NCBI GenBank assembly: GCA_050299855.1
Contig: JBNKWQ010000030.1
Span: forward strand, 62,001-126,000
Length of the DNA stretch: 64,000 bases
Source: Hahella sp050299855
Lineage (GTDB): Bacteria; Pseudomonadota; Gammaproteobacteria; Pseudomonadales; Oleiphilaceae
Direction: 5' to 3'
How positions within the stretch are numbered: position 1 is the first letter of the stretch; every line of letters begins with the position of its first letter. This document shows positions 55,321 through 64,000 of the stretch, one piece after another. The notes under the pieces are model-generated. The model searched no databases. It worked only from the letters and a program-made list of their open reading frames with translations, and was not told the DNA's origin. The position numbers were made by a program, and so were the translations under genes.

Positions 55321-57675
55321 TCAACTGGCATGCTGATGATAGCCACCATCCCTAAATCGCCTAACGATACCAGCCAGTTCTTCAAAGCGAATGGGCTTGG
55401 TTAAAAATTCGTTCATTCCGGCCTCGAAACACTTTTGCTTTTCTCCAGCGAAGGCATTAGCCGTCAAAGCCACAATGGGAATTTCAGAAAAGTTCTGGTT
55501 TGAGCTACGAATTTTGCGAGTGGTATCGTAGCCATCAAGGACCGGCATCCAGCAATCCATAAACACCATGTCATAACGCTGCTCAGCAAGCTGTTTCAGT
55601 GCCACTTCTCCATTTTCAGCCAGTTCAACACAACATCCACACTTTTCCAGCATCTTACGCGCGAGATTTCGATTCACTTCATTGTCTTCCACCAACAATA
55701 CTGTGGGGTGATCGCTATCCACCGGAGCTTGATCTGCGGCCCGAGAGATCCCCGTAGAAACAACAAATGTTTCAGCACTACGTTTTCCAGAGACAATATC
55801 TGAAAGAATTTCCCCTGCCTGAGAGTCTCTGCCGACACGGCTAAGGTAAGCAGAAGCGCCGGCCCCCTTATACGGAGCGATATTCTCAGGCTGCGGGTGA
55901 GCTGAATAGATCAGTACTGGTGTATGCTTGTGCTCAGACTGTTCACGAATACCCTTAACCAAAGTGGCAATCTGATCACGTGCAACATCCTCATTATCCG
56001 CAATGGATTCATCCAGGATAAAAGCATCGTAGGCCTGCCCTGTGTCTTTTACCTGTAAAAGTAATTGTTGGGCTTCAGGAAGTGACTTGGCCACATCAAT
56101 CTGCACGCGACCGTCTTCACCAAACTGCTCAATAATTGTACGCAAGCCCAATTCATTGGTATCAGCCACCAACACATGGGATACCTGCAGAACACTGTCC
56201 TCCGAAATAGTCGGCAGATGCTCAGCGGAGATCAGTTCAGACTCGGTTTCAAACCAAAACGTAGACCCCTTTCCAACCTGGCTTTCGATACCGAATTGGC
56301 CTCCCAGCAATTCGATAAGCTCTCTTGCTAATGCCAGTTTCAAGCCGACGCCCACTTCCGGAAGGCTTTCAGCGGTAGCAGCCTCGAAAGTGTTTGCCAG
56401 TATGCGCCGCTTATCTTCAGGACCAAGCCCCGCGCCATTATCTTCAACCGCCATTCTTAGCATCAACTTGTTATCATTACTCGACAAGGGTATGACATGT
56501 AACACCACTTGGCCTTTGACTGTGAGACTGATCGCCACACTTAAAAGACATTCAAGAATTCGCAAAAGGTTAACCCGGTCAACAATCACTCTTTTCGGTA
56601 TGGCTGCGTCCACATAGCTTTCAATATTTAGATTTTTCGCGTCAGCCTGCTTCGCCAAATTGGCAATCGCTTCCTGCATCAACTGCTTAAGCTCAGTTGC
56701 CTCCGGCTCACTTTCCAGGGCTCCGGATTCCAGTTTCGACAGATCGAGCATGTCATTCAGCATGGTCAAAAGAGACTCGGAGCTTTGCTGTACAGCGGAG
56801 ATATATTCTTTTTGTTCCTCAGTTTGAGCGATATCCATAAGCAACCCCGAATAGCCAAGAATGTTATTCATGGGGGTACGCAATTCATGGCTTATGTTAG
56901 CAATAAACAAGCTTTTGTTATGGCTGGATTGGATAGCCTCCGCCCGTTCCTGGTGAGACAAACGCTCAGAGTCTTCCCGGTGACGAATTTGCACCTCCAA
57001 CTCATGATACAAGTGACGCATGGACTGCAGAATAACGGTGAATTCATCCTTACGGATGGGCTCATCCCTCTCCAGCGTCATGTCGCCGGGAGGTCTACCC
57101 TGCAGTAGCTGTTGACTGTAGTCTGCCAGACGTTCCAAATGCCGAAAAACCAAAAAACGTACCACAAGCAGCATGAACCCAGCCACCAGAAAAAATTTTA
57201 TAAATTGCTCTGTCAAGGTACGCCAGAAGAAGACAAACATCCGCTCTTCCAGGGGTTCAAGAGTAATGAGAAGGGTCAGATCGCCGAGCCACATTTGCGA
57301 CTGGGATTGCTGTAACATCGGATAAGTTCGGCTGAGCGAGGTTTCACCCTGGGGGGGAGCCCCTACAGTAAAGGTACTATCTATACTCGTAACCAGACTG
57401 GCGTTATAGACTCCGGGGTACTTTAAAAGACCTTCAAGGGTGCTCTGGATAGCCACAGTATCAATGCTCCAGATACTGTGTGACAAGCTTGGCTGCAGTA
57501 TACCGATTGTATTGTCCAGGTCGTTGATCAACCGTGACAATTCATCTCTGTGTTCTGACCACGTCAGAAATGACGTACTCGCCAAAGTAATGATAAAGCT
57601 AAATAGCATTACCCTCAGAGTTGTCTTTGCACTCAACGGGCGTTGCCGGAAAAAATTAACCAGACTGGACCACAA
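55321..57675 (-). CDS. Hybrid sensor histidine kinase with two REC domains and a degenerate ATP site
   Basis: 784 residues. Two membrane spans (about 20-40 and 157-178) around a periplasmic sensor; HAMP-like region, then HisKA with phosphoacceptor His263 (ANISHELRTP). The ATPase domain has the G1 box DNGAGLGP and G2 GVGLKLAL but the N-box reads LECLLSVAISLT: the magnesium-binding Asn is Val. First REC (about 500-620) keeps Asp555 in ILDES but lacks the usual acidic pair. Second REC (657-775) is canonical (EDN, Asp707 in FMDCWMP, Lys in LTKP). May be phosphatase- or relay-biased rather than a strong kinase. Confidence 0.92.
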   Translation of the reverse strand: MWSSLVNFFRQRPLSAKTTLRVMLFSFIITLASTSFLTWSEHRDELSRLINDLDNTIGILQPSLSHSIWSIDTVAIQSTLEGLLKYPGVYNASLVTSIDSTFTVGAPPQGETSLSRTYPMLQQSQSQMWLGDLTLLITLEPLEERMFVFFWRTLTEQFIKFFLVAGFMLLVVRFLVFRHLERLADYSQQLLQGRPPGDMTLERDEPIRKDEFTVILQSMRHLYHELEVQIRHREDSERLSHQERAEAIQSSHNKSLFIANISHELRTPMNNILGYSGLLMDIAQTEEQKEYISAVQQSSESLLTMLNDMLDLSKLESGALESEPEATELKQLMQEAIANLAKQADAKNLNIESYVDAAIPKRVIVDRVNLLRILECLLSVAISLTVKGQVVLHVIPLSSNDNKLMLRMAVEDNGAGLGPEDKRRILANTFEAATAESLPEVGVGLKLALARELIELLGGQFGIESQVGKGSTFWFETESELISAEHLPTISEDSVLQVSHVLVADTNELGLRTIIEQFGEDGRVQIDVAKSLPEAQQLLLQVKDTGQAYDAFILDESIADNEDVARDQIATLVKGIREQSEHKHTPVLIYSAHPQPENIAPYKGAGASAYLSRVGRDSQAGEILSDIVSGKRSAETFVVSTGISRAADQAPVDSDHPTVLLVEDNEVNRNLARKMLEKCGCCVELAENGEVALKQLAEQRYDMVFMDCWMPVLDGYDTTRKIRSSNQNFSEIPIVALTANAFAGEKQKCFEAGMNEFLTKPIRFEELAGIVRRFRDGGYHQHAS

Positions 57676-57946
57676 ATTCGTTTCTCCCTGAAATTATCCT
57701 ATCAACTACAATATCCGCGCTTCCACCTGTCCAGTGAAATCTGTCCCATGCAGGCAACCGGTGAGAGTGGATATTTGCCAGGACATGCCTAATTTACTAA
57801 ACAAAGGGTTTCCGGTCAGCCCCTGATATCAATATGTGATGAAATTCGCCGGACACTTCCATAGCGTCAAGGTCGGACTACTGCTATCTTTACCTCCCAA
57901 ACATATTGAATTATGGACAAAAAATCAGATTTTTGGAGTTCAGCCA

Positions 57947-59737
57947 TTGAACGAACATCTCGTCATTGGACTAGCAGCCATTATTTTTTTTGGGGTTGCA
58001 GCTCAGTTTGTTGCATGGCGGCTCAAGCTTCCATCTATTCTTTTACTGCTGATATCAGGATTTGTTCTGGGCCCAGTTTCAGGTCTTCTGAATCCGGATG
58101 AACAATTCGGTGAATTTCTCTTCCCCGCAATCTCCTTTGCGGTGGCTATCATCCTGTTCGAAGGCGGTTTGAGTTTAAAGCTCAGAGAACTCAAGACCAC
58201 CTCAGGTGTGGTACGCAAACTGATAAGCGTGGGCCTTGTCGCGACATTCCTTCTCAGTTTTATACTAGCCAAAGTTACACTTGGGATTCCTTGGGTCCTG
58301 GCTCTGTTGATGGGTGCCATTCTTACAGTTACCGGCCCCACAGTCGTATTACCGCTGTTGATGTTAATCCGGCCTAAAGGGCAGATTGGTTCTATCCTGA
58401 AGTGGGAAGGCATTCTTAACGACCCTATTGGAGCCCTATTCGCCGTACTGGTTTTTGAAGCTGTCGTTTCTGCCAGCCTGGGCAAGGCAACCACCCTGAT
58501 CCTGTCCGGGTTTGCCATTACCATCATTGCCGGAGGCATACTCGGGCTGGCAGCTGGAATGCTGGTTGCAACGTCATTGCGGCATCACTGGCTGCCGGAA
58601 TTTTTGAATAATGCCTTTACCCTGGCCATGGTCATCACTCTTTTTACCGTTTCAAACGTCATTCAGCCTGAAAGTGGCCTGTTCAGCGTTACCATCATGG
58701 GAATTTATTTGGGAAACCAGCGATTAGCCTCGATTCGAGACATCATCGGTTTCAAAGAGGATTTAAGAGTACTGTTGCTGTCTTCATTGTTTATTGTCCT
58801 CGCAGCCCGCCTGCAATTCAGCGACCTGGAACATTTGCATATTGGCAGCATAGTGTTTCTGCTGCTTCTGGTTTTTCTGGTACGGCCACTGGCAGTTTGG
58901 CTTTCAGCATTAGGCTCAAATCTCAGTTGGCAGGAAAAACTGTTTTTGTCGGCCATGGCTCCCCGCGGAGTAGTCGCCGCCGCCATCATTTCACTCTTCG
59001 CGGTGAAGCTTGAGACTATGGGGGTTGCCCATTCCGACGTATTGGCCCCCAACATGTTTCTTATTATCGTGGGCACCATCCTCATTTATGGACTTGCAGC
59101 AAGACCCCTCGCTAAGACCCTTAACCTGTCGGACGATAACCCCCAGGGCTGTGTCATTCTCGGCGCCAACCTGCTATCTACGGCCCTGGCGAAAGCATTA
59201 AAGGCCGAAGGGCTGACGACCACTATCATTGATGCCCGCTGGACCAATATCAAAGAAGCGCGAATGGAGGGTATCAGCACTCTGCATGCCAATGTGCTGT
59301 CCGAGGCCGTACAAGAGAAGATTAACCTGACAGGAATGGGACGCTTTCTGGCGCTGACCCCGAACCTGGAACTCAACTCGTTGGCCTGTATACGCTTTTC
59401 AGACATATTCGGCCTCAAAGAAGTCTATCAACTCGGTGAACCGGAAGATAAAGACAAACCGGCACAATGGATCCCTGACGACCTGTCCGGTCTGGCTCTA
59501 TTTGGCCCCAACGTCACATACAATGAGCTTATCCGGCGTATCCACCATGGTGCGAAGGTCAAGCGCACCCCTCTGACCAAAGATTTCAGCTATGAAGACT
59601 ATAAAGCACAGAATGAGGACAAAAACCCGATTCTGCTGGGGCTCATCAGTGAAAACAAAAACCTGACACTAGTTACCGTCAACCGAAAAATACAACCGAA
59701 ACCTGGTCAAGTTATCATCAGTCTGATTGACAATTAG
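57947..59737 (+). CDS. CPA-family Na+(K+)/H+ antiporter with C-terminal Rossmann domain
   Basis: 596 residues from TTG 57947, which has GGAG nine bases upstream; an upstream ATG at 57836 lacks a site. Twelve or so spans of the NhaP/CPA1 kind (ILFEGGLSLKLRELK; GPTVVLPLLMLIRPKG; EGILNDPIGALFAV), then a cytosolic RCK-like Rossmann domain (GCVILGANLLSTALAKALKAEG). Exports sodium or potassium against protons. Exact ion not determined. Confidence 0.9.
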   Translation: MNEHLVIGLAAIIFFGVAAQFVAWRLKLPSILLLLISGFVLGPVSGLLNPDEQFGEFLFPAISFAVAIILFEGGLSLKLRELKTTSGVVRKLISVGLVATFLLSFILAKVTLGIPWVLALLMGAILTVTGPTVVLPLLMLIRPKGQIGSILKWEGILNDPIGALFAVLVFEAVVSASLGKATTLILSGFAITIIAGGILGLAAGMLVATSLRHHWLPEFLNNAFTLAMVITLFTVSNVIQPESGLFSVTIMGIYLGNQRLASIRDIIGFKEDLRVLLLSSLFIVLAARLQFSDLEHLHIGSIVFLLLLVFLVRPLAVWLSALGSNLSWQEKLFLSAMAPRGVVAAAIISLFAVKLETMGVAHSDVLAPNMFLIIVGTILIYGLAARPLAKTLNLSDDNPQGCVILGANLLSTALAKALKAEGLTTTIIDARWTNIKEARMEGISTLHANVLSEAVQEKINLTGMGRFLALTPNLELNSLACIRFSDIFGLKEVYQLGEPEDKDKPAQWIPDDLSGLALFGPNVTYNELIRRIHHGAKVKRTPLTKDFSYEDYKAQNEDKNPILLGLISENKNLTLVTVNRKIQPKPGQVIISLIDN

Positions 59738-59757
59738 AACTCTGTTTAAGGATTTCC

Positions 59758-60816
59758 ATGTTGAGTAACAAAAAACCCGGCCAGAAACTCCGCTTAGCCG
59801 ACTTCGCTTCAGTTCCCCAACATCGCCTCCTTCTTTTACCTATCCTGTTTGCAACTTTGGCTCTACCGGGGGTTTGTCATGCTGAAAATGATGGTCATCT
59901 GAATCCTCTTCGTGCCCCTAATCTAAGCCCCACGGCCTTGATTTTCGGCCTACCGGATCTGCAGACCCGATTGTTGAGCCCCAAACACCCATTTGAATTA
60001 TCCCTGCGAACCCATGTTGCCAATACATTTGTCAATCGTGAACGGGAAAACGAAAGTATTTTTATTGATGGTGAAGTGATGAGCACCACACTCGAACTAC
60101 GCGGCAAATTGGCAGAAAACTGGGAAGCCTCTATCTCCATCCCCTACATAGAACACAGCAAGGGAACCATGGATGATCTGATTTTTGACTGGCATGATTG
60201 GTTCGGACTCCCCCAAGGGGGACGTCAACAAGCCACCAATGACCAGTTCTCCTACCTTTACTCAAATGAGGGTGTGCTTTTACTGGACGTACATGAAAGC
60301 AGAACTGAAACCGGCGATCTGCGTTTAGGCATTTATCACAGGCAACAATGGTTGGAGCAGGAGTGGATAATACAGTCGGAGATAAAGGCACCAACTGGCG
60401 ATGCAGATGCTTTGACCGGTAGCGGTGCCTGGGATATGTCATTTGGCGTGGGCTGGCAGCGGGAATTGGAGTCAAAGCTGGGCAGTTTTTCCCATTTTGC
60501 CGGCCTGGGATTCAGTTATCTTGGCGAATCCGATCTGGAACTGCAAAAATTGCAAAAGCGTTGGGCATTAAGCGGTCGGGCCGGATTCCATTGGCATGCC
60601 TTGAATTGGCTGTCCTTTACAGTACAGCTCGATAGCAATACTCCACTGTACGATAGTGACCTTAAAAACCCCGGCGGAATGCCAATGCAACTGAGTGTTG
60701 GGACACGATTTTTTATCAGCGAAAACTTACGCTTCGATGCCAGTTTTGGAGAAGACCTGAATACTTTGGCTTCGCCTGATTTCGTTGTCGGCCTGGATGT
60801 CAGCCTTCTTTGGTAA
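59758..60816 (+). CDS. DUF3187 outer-membrane-type protein
   Basis: 352 residues. Signal peptide (LLLLPILFATLALPGVCHA, after a basic start), then a beta-strand-rich barrel of the DUF3187 type: NPLRAPNLSPTALIFGLPD, KAPTGDADALTGSGAWDMSFG, VGWQREL and end LDVSLLW. Probable outer-membrane channel; function unknown. Follows the antiporter gene by 20 bp. Confidence 0.83.
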   Translation: MLSNKKPGQKLRLADFASVPQHRLLLLPILFATLALPGVCHAENDGHLNPLRAPNLSPTALIFGLPDLQTRLLSPKHPFELSLRTHVANTFVNRERENESIFIDGEVMSTTLELRGKLAENWEASISIPYIEHSKGTMDDLIFDWHDWFGLPQGGRQQATNDQFSYLYSNEGVLLLDVHESRTETGDLRLGIYHRQQWLEQEWIIQSEIKAPTGDADALTGSGAWDMSFGVGWQRELESKLGSFSHFAGLGFSYLGESDLELQKLQKRWALSGRAGFHWHALNWLSFTVQLDSNTPLYDSDLKNPGGMPMQLSVGTRFFISENLRFDASFGEDLNTLASPDFVVGLDVSLLW

Positions 60817-61003
60817 GATGAAGGTCACAGGATTGACTGAGGCTAACAGGCGCCCCCTTAACCCCTGACTTTATTTGCCAGAGTGCATCATTAATGATTG
60901 GCAATGCAGTTGAGCCAAATCAGACGTGCAGATAAGATTCCTCCAACATTGATAAAACTGTTATGCGGCAACAGCCGTTCACTATTCAGGAGCAAGATGA
61001 GTT

Positions 61004-61567
61004 ATGAGACGATCAGTGAAAGTCGCACTGCTGGCAAGTATGCCACTTATCATGGCCGGCCAGTCCCAAGCGACGGAACTCGACCTCAATATCAGTAACA
61101 AGGCGGCAAACGCCCAGGTGAATATCATACCGGACTCCCGAAAAATCGACGCAGGGCTCGGCTACGTTTACAGAGACAGCAGCACTCACATTTTCAACGC
61201 TGATTTTCACGCTCGTGGCCAGACCGTTATTGGTAATCTCCCTACCACTGTAGGTGTAGGCGTACAAGGCTCAGTGATGGATGAGGACGAACTGGATGGC
61301 TCGGCAGTTGGCCTGGGTGGTACAGTACACGTTAAAATCCCATCCGTACCAGGCTTAGGCATAAAAACCGCAGCGCACTATGCCCCCGCAATTACCTCTT
61401 TTGGTGATCTTGAACGTTTTGTCCGATTCGACATTCGCACTACCTACAGAGTGATTCAGAATGCGGATATTTACGCCGGATACCGTCTGATTCGTACCAA
61501 AGTGGAAAACGCCGGCAGTGAAACTCTCGACGAAAACGTCCATGTTGGTTTCACTCTACAGTTTTAA
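61004..61567 (+). CDS. YfaZ-family outer-membrane protein
   Basis: 187 residues. Signal peptide (MRRSVKVALLASMPLIMAGQ, cut near SQA-TEL), then beta strands of the YfaZ porin-like family ending in LQF. Probable small beta-barrel. Function unknown. Confidence 0.83.
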   Translation: MRRSVKVALLASMPLIMAGQSQATELDLNISNKAANAQVNIIPDSRKIDAGLGYVYRDSSTHIFNADFHARGQTVIGNLPTTVGVGVQGSVMDEDELDGSAVGLGGTVHVKIPSVPGLGIKTAAHYAPAITSFGDLERFVRFDIRTTYRVIQNADIYAGYRLIRTKVENAGSETLDENVHVGFTLQF

Positions 61568-61838
61568 TCCCTTAAATTCAGGCTTGCCAATTTTAGTACT
61601 GGTTTGATCATAAAAATGGTCTCCAGCAGTGATGATGGCGAAACGTCAACAGACCTTAGTGTACTAGCAGAACATGCATCCCAGATCCAATGGGATGCAA
61701 CACTAATCCAGACAATACCAGGCAGTCGATCAGCCTTTCCCCAATACCACATCACAGAATCTGACAATCCCCCTTTTCCAAGCCAAGCGCCAGCAATTAC
61801 ACTAAGCTATTAAACGATAGGTTTCGGGTATCAACACA

Positions 61839-64000
61839 ATGAATTCTTGGAAGAATCTCCTCCCATCCACCAGCTCAGGTACCAATAAGACCTTTAGCCG
61901 GACTTTCGCAGTTTTGCTGTTTTTCGGTTCGCTGGGAGGTTGTGGTGGTGGCGCTGAATCCCTGGAGGGCCTGGGGAACCTGAATCCACCAGCGACAGAT
62001 AGCGACGGTGACGGCGTTGCCAACCCTATTGCCTCCAACGAAGTCAATGTCAGGGTGGATGCTACTTCTGGAATGACTGCGGCAACGGTTACCCAGAACA
62101 TATTTTATTGGCTGACGCCCGCCCCGGCCATGGCTCTGGATGCTGGAGAAGCCGTCAGCGCCAGTATTAAGGTACAACAGCTTGATTTTTCCGGCGATGT
62201 CATTAATTCAGGGGCAGTCATCAGTAACTCGGATTACTTTGTATCGTCCAATGGCGACGGAACCTATACGATCATTTTTGATAACGGCATCCCTGACCGG
62301 ATCGATCTGGTCATTTCAGCAACACTTTCCAACGGCACCGTCATGAGACGCGGTCTGCCTAATCTGGCCGACGGAGTGGTACTCAATGCCGGCACAGAGT
62401 ATGCCGTACAAAAATTTTTCACCAGTTTTGAGAATCAGAGCGATTTGGATGATCTGCTTCCCTGTTCAACGTCAGGGTGTGAGGACCAGTCTGAAGTTCA
62501 CCTCGTCAACTGGCTGGCGCTGAATAAAGCAGTTCTCGACTTTGAAACCACGATTCCCGATACCAGTGATCTGGACGACGCTGTCGAGTTACTGAATAGC
62601 GACCCATTGATTGCCAGCTACGTCGATCAGTTTATTGAATCGATCAAAGAGACCAAAGTTGACAGCATAGATGATCAATCAATCTCCCCAGCAATGGCCA
62701 ACAGGTCTGGCAACTATAATGCGGTGATGTTCAGTTTGGGCATGAACCAGGGTCTTCCGGATAAGGATGCGGCTGAACAAACCGTTGTTTTTGCCAACCG
62801 CACCTCGGATGTACGCACAAATACCAGCGGTGATGTAGTCTCATACACCTACCCTAAGGTAGTGGTGAGCTCGAATATTCTTGGCGTAACAGGTAATGTC
62901 CTGATCGAACAGATCCCCTGGTATCGTAATTCGCTCAATCATCGAAATGATGACACCTTTGACAACAGCACCGCCTCTCGTGATGACGAAATCAACAAGC
63001 AGGAAGGTACGGTATTAACCTACCTGTCACCTAAAGGCCACTTTGATATGGCACGCCTACAGACACAGGTGGTCACGGACGAAGGTTCCTCAAGCCCTAC
63101 CGGCTGGTTGAATAATCCTTTCTTTACCCGTTATTACAGCACCAAAGCAGGTAATGATGACGATGAAACATCTGAAGGGATTGCTTCCGCATTTATCTCT
63201 GATGGGCTGGTATTACGCTTGTCTGAAAATTCCAGCGGTGAATATGAACGGGTAGAAAGCCTTGAAAGACCAAGTACTTTCGGTTGGCTTTATGCCGTTA
63301 AAACGACTGAGACTGATGATTTCTCAATCGACTTGTTGGATTTCAATGACTACGCCGTGGTTAGCCTGACCCAGACCTTAAGCGCAACAACCCCGGCAAT
63401 TACGGTTCAGGCCAGCATCGATCAATGGACTATTTCCGGAGATGAAGCGCAACTCACCCAGCCGACACTAGGTGGTGGCGATCCGGAAATATTCAATACC
63501 TATACAACCGGCCGCAATGTGGATTTAACTGCCAACGTAGTTGCCACAACGACGGGTGCAACTGACTCTCTGGCCATTGAGGCACTAAGCAGCAAGGTTA
63601 AGATTACAGATGATGACATTTACAAGGGCCGCTTAAGTGTCGGCGACTGGACCGGCGCCAGCGATCCTCTTGGAAATGTCATGGCCTTCAGGACGAATAC
63701 TGAAAGCGGCAGCCAGGGTATTGCTCACGCCATCAAACTGAGTTCCAGCTCGGTTAATTTGGCGAATAGCACCTATGTACTCTATGGCAACACCTTCATG
63801 GCAACTGATGCCGAATCAGTATTCAGTAACTATAACATGTCGACATTGGCGTTTAATGCCAGCTCGGTGGCCACACTGACGCTTAAGGAATTACGTGTCA
63901 CGCAAACCATTGGCAGCGCTGAACTCAGCACTCCCACGGATAACTCAGCGGCCTATGTGGATCAACCCACTGCGAGCAAGACTGCCAATGCCAATCCGGA
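61839..64000 (+). CDS. Large exported lipoprotein, N-terminal part
   Basis: Over 720 codons are open to the window end, so the C terminus is missing. The signal (TFAVLLFFGSLGGCGGG) has a lipobox at Cys40. The mature part is rich in Asn, Thr, Ser, Gly and Asp, poor in Cys after the signal (one pair CSTSGC), and strand-rich. A DSDGDGV stretch (about 57-63) looks like a calcium-binding repeat. Likely surface-exposed adhesin- or fibre-type protein; I do not recognise a named family. Confidence 0.75.
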   Translation, partial: MNSWKNLLPSTSSGTNKTFSRTFAVLLFFGSLGGCGGGAESLEGLGNLNPPATDSDGDGVANPIASNEVNVRVDATSGMTAATVTQNIFYWLTPAPAMALDAGEAVSASIKVQQLDFSGDVINSGAVISNSDYFVSSNGDGTYTIIFDNGIPDRIDLVISATLSNGTVMRRGLPNLADGVVLNAGTEYAVQKFFTSFENQSDLDDLLPCSTSGCEDQSEVHLVNWLALNKAVLDFETTIPDTSDLDDAVELLNSDPLIASYVDQFIESIKETKVDSIDDQSISPAMANRSGNYNAVMFSLGMNQGLPDKDAAEQTVVFANRTSDVRTNTSGDVVSYTYPKVVVSSNILGVTGNVLIEQIPWYRNSLNHRNDDTFDNSTASRDDEINKQEGTVLTYLSPKGHFDMARLQTQVVTDEGSSSPTGWLNNPFFTRYYSTKAGNDDDETSEGIASAFISDGLVLRLSENSSGEYERVESLERPSTFGWLYAVKTTETDDFSIDLLDFNDYAVVSLTQTLSATTPAITVQASIDQWTISGDEAQLTQPTLGGGDPEIFNTYTTGRNVDLTANVVATTTGATDSLAIEALSSKVKITDDDIYKGRLSVGDWTGASDPLGNVMAFRTNTESGSQGIAHAIKLSSSSVNLANSTYVLYGNTFMATDAESVFSNYNMSTLAFNASSVATLTLKELRVTQTIGSAELSTPTDNSAAYVDQPTASKTANANP

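Noticed and set aside
61604..61813. 69-codon plus frame between yfaZ and the large lipoprotein
   Set aside because: No family and weak codon pattern; probably spacer.

Overview
The window is chromosomal DNA from a gammaproteobacterium. The clearest marks are the long block rpsB-tsf-pyrH-frr-uppS-cdsA-dxr-rseP-bamA-skp-lpxD-fabZ-lpxA-lpxB-rnhB, a recA-pncC-mutS-fdxA block, map-glnD-dapC-arsC-dapD-dapE, and a pilA/pilBCD-coaE-yacG type IV pilus cluster. Lipid A and outer-membrane assembly genes show a Gram-negative envelope. The order recalls Pseudomonas and marine relatives (Oceanospirillales or Cellvibrionales types), but I cannot name a genus from sequence reading alone. No rRNA, tRNA, CRISPR array, insertion sequence or prophage was seen.

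Layout. Bases 1-17,100 are an accessory-like stretch. It holds a partial RimK ligase with an overlapping M14 zinc hydrolase, a CDF metal exporter facing a MerR sensor, GNAT, MtfA and FAD monooxygenase genes, and several orphan or damaged genes. It also carries a complete bufferin operon (DUF2282, DUF692/MNIO, DUF2063, DoxX), a Tat-type dienelactone hydrolase, a Kazal-domain lipoprotein, two envelope or redox genes, a hemerythrin and a broken AraC regulator. Bases 17,200-22,200 hold SOS and mismatch repair genes, with a LexA box before recA. Bases 22,270-37,700 are the envelope, translation and isoprenoid block, all on the minus strand. Bases 38,050-46,300 hold methionine aminopeptidase, nitrogen signalling (GlnD) and the succinylase branch of lysine/DAP synthesis. 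Bases 46,390-55,030 hold a membrane-anchored cold-shock protein, SlyX, the major pilin with a probable sigma-54 promoter, the pilus motor, platform and peptidase genes, CoA synthesis, HIT, TrmO and PilZ genes. Bases 55,320-64,000 hold a hybrid histidine kinase with a damaged ATP-binding motif, a cation/proton antiporter, two predicted outer-membrane proteins and the start of a large secreted lipoprotein that runs off the edge.

Working together: the envelope block builds lipid A (LpxA, D, B), supplies undecaprenyl-PP and CDP-DAG (UppS, CdsA) and inserts outer-membrane proteins (Skp, BamA) under RseP surveillance. The dap genes feed peptidoglycan and lysine. The pil genes make a type IVa pilus. 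The buf operon and the MerR/CDF pair suggest handling of copper or other metals. The strongest candidates for follow-up are the buf operon and the small repeat protein just upstream of it, the kinase lacking its N-box asparagine, the RimK/M14 pair, and the membrane-tethered cold-shock domain. I did not find a clearly undescribed multi-gene system.
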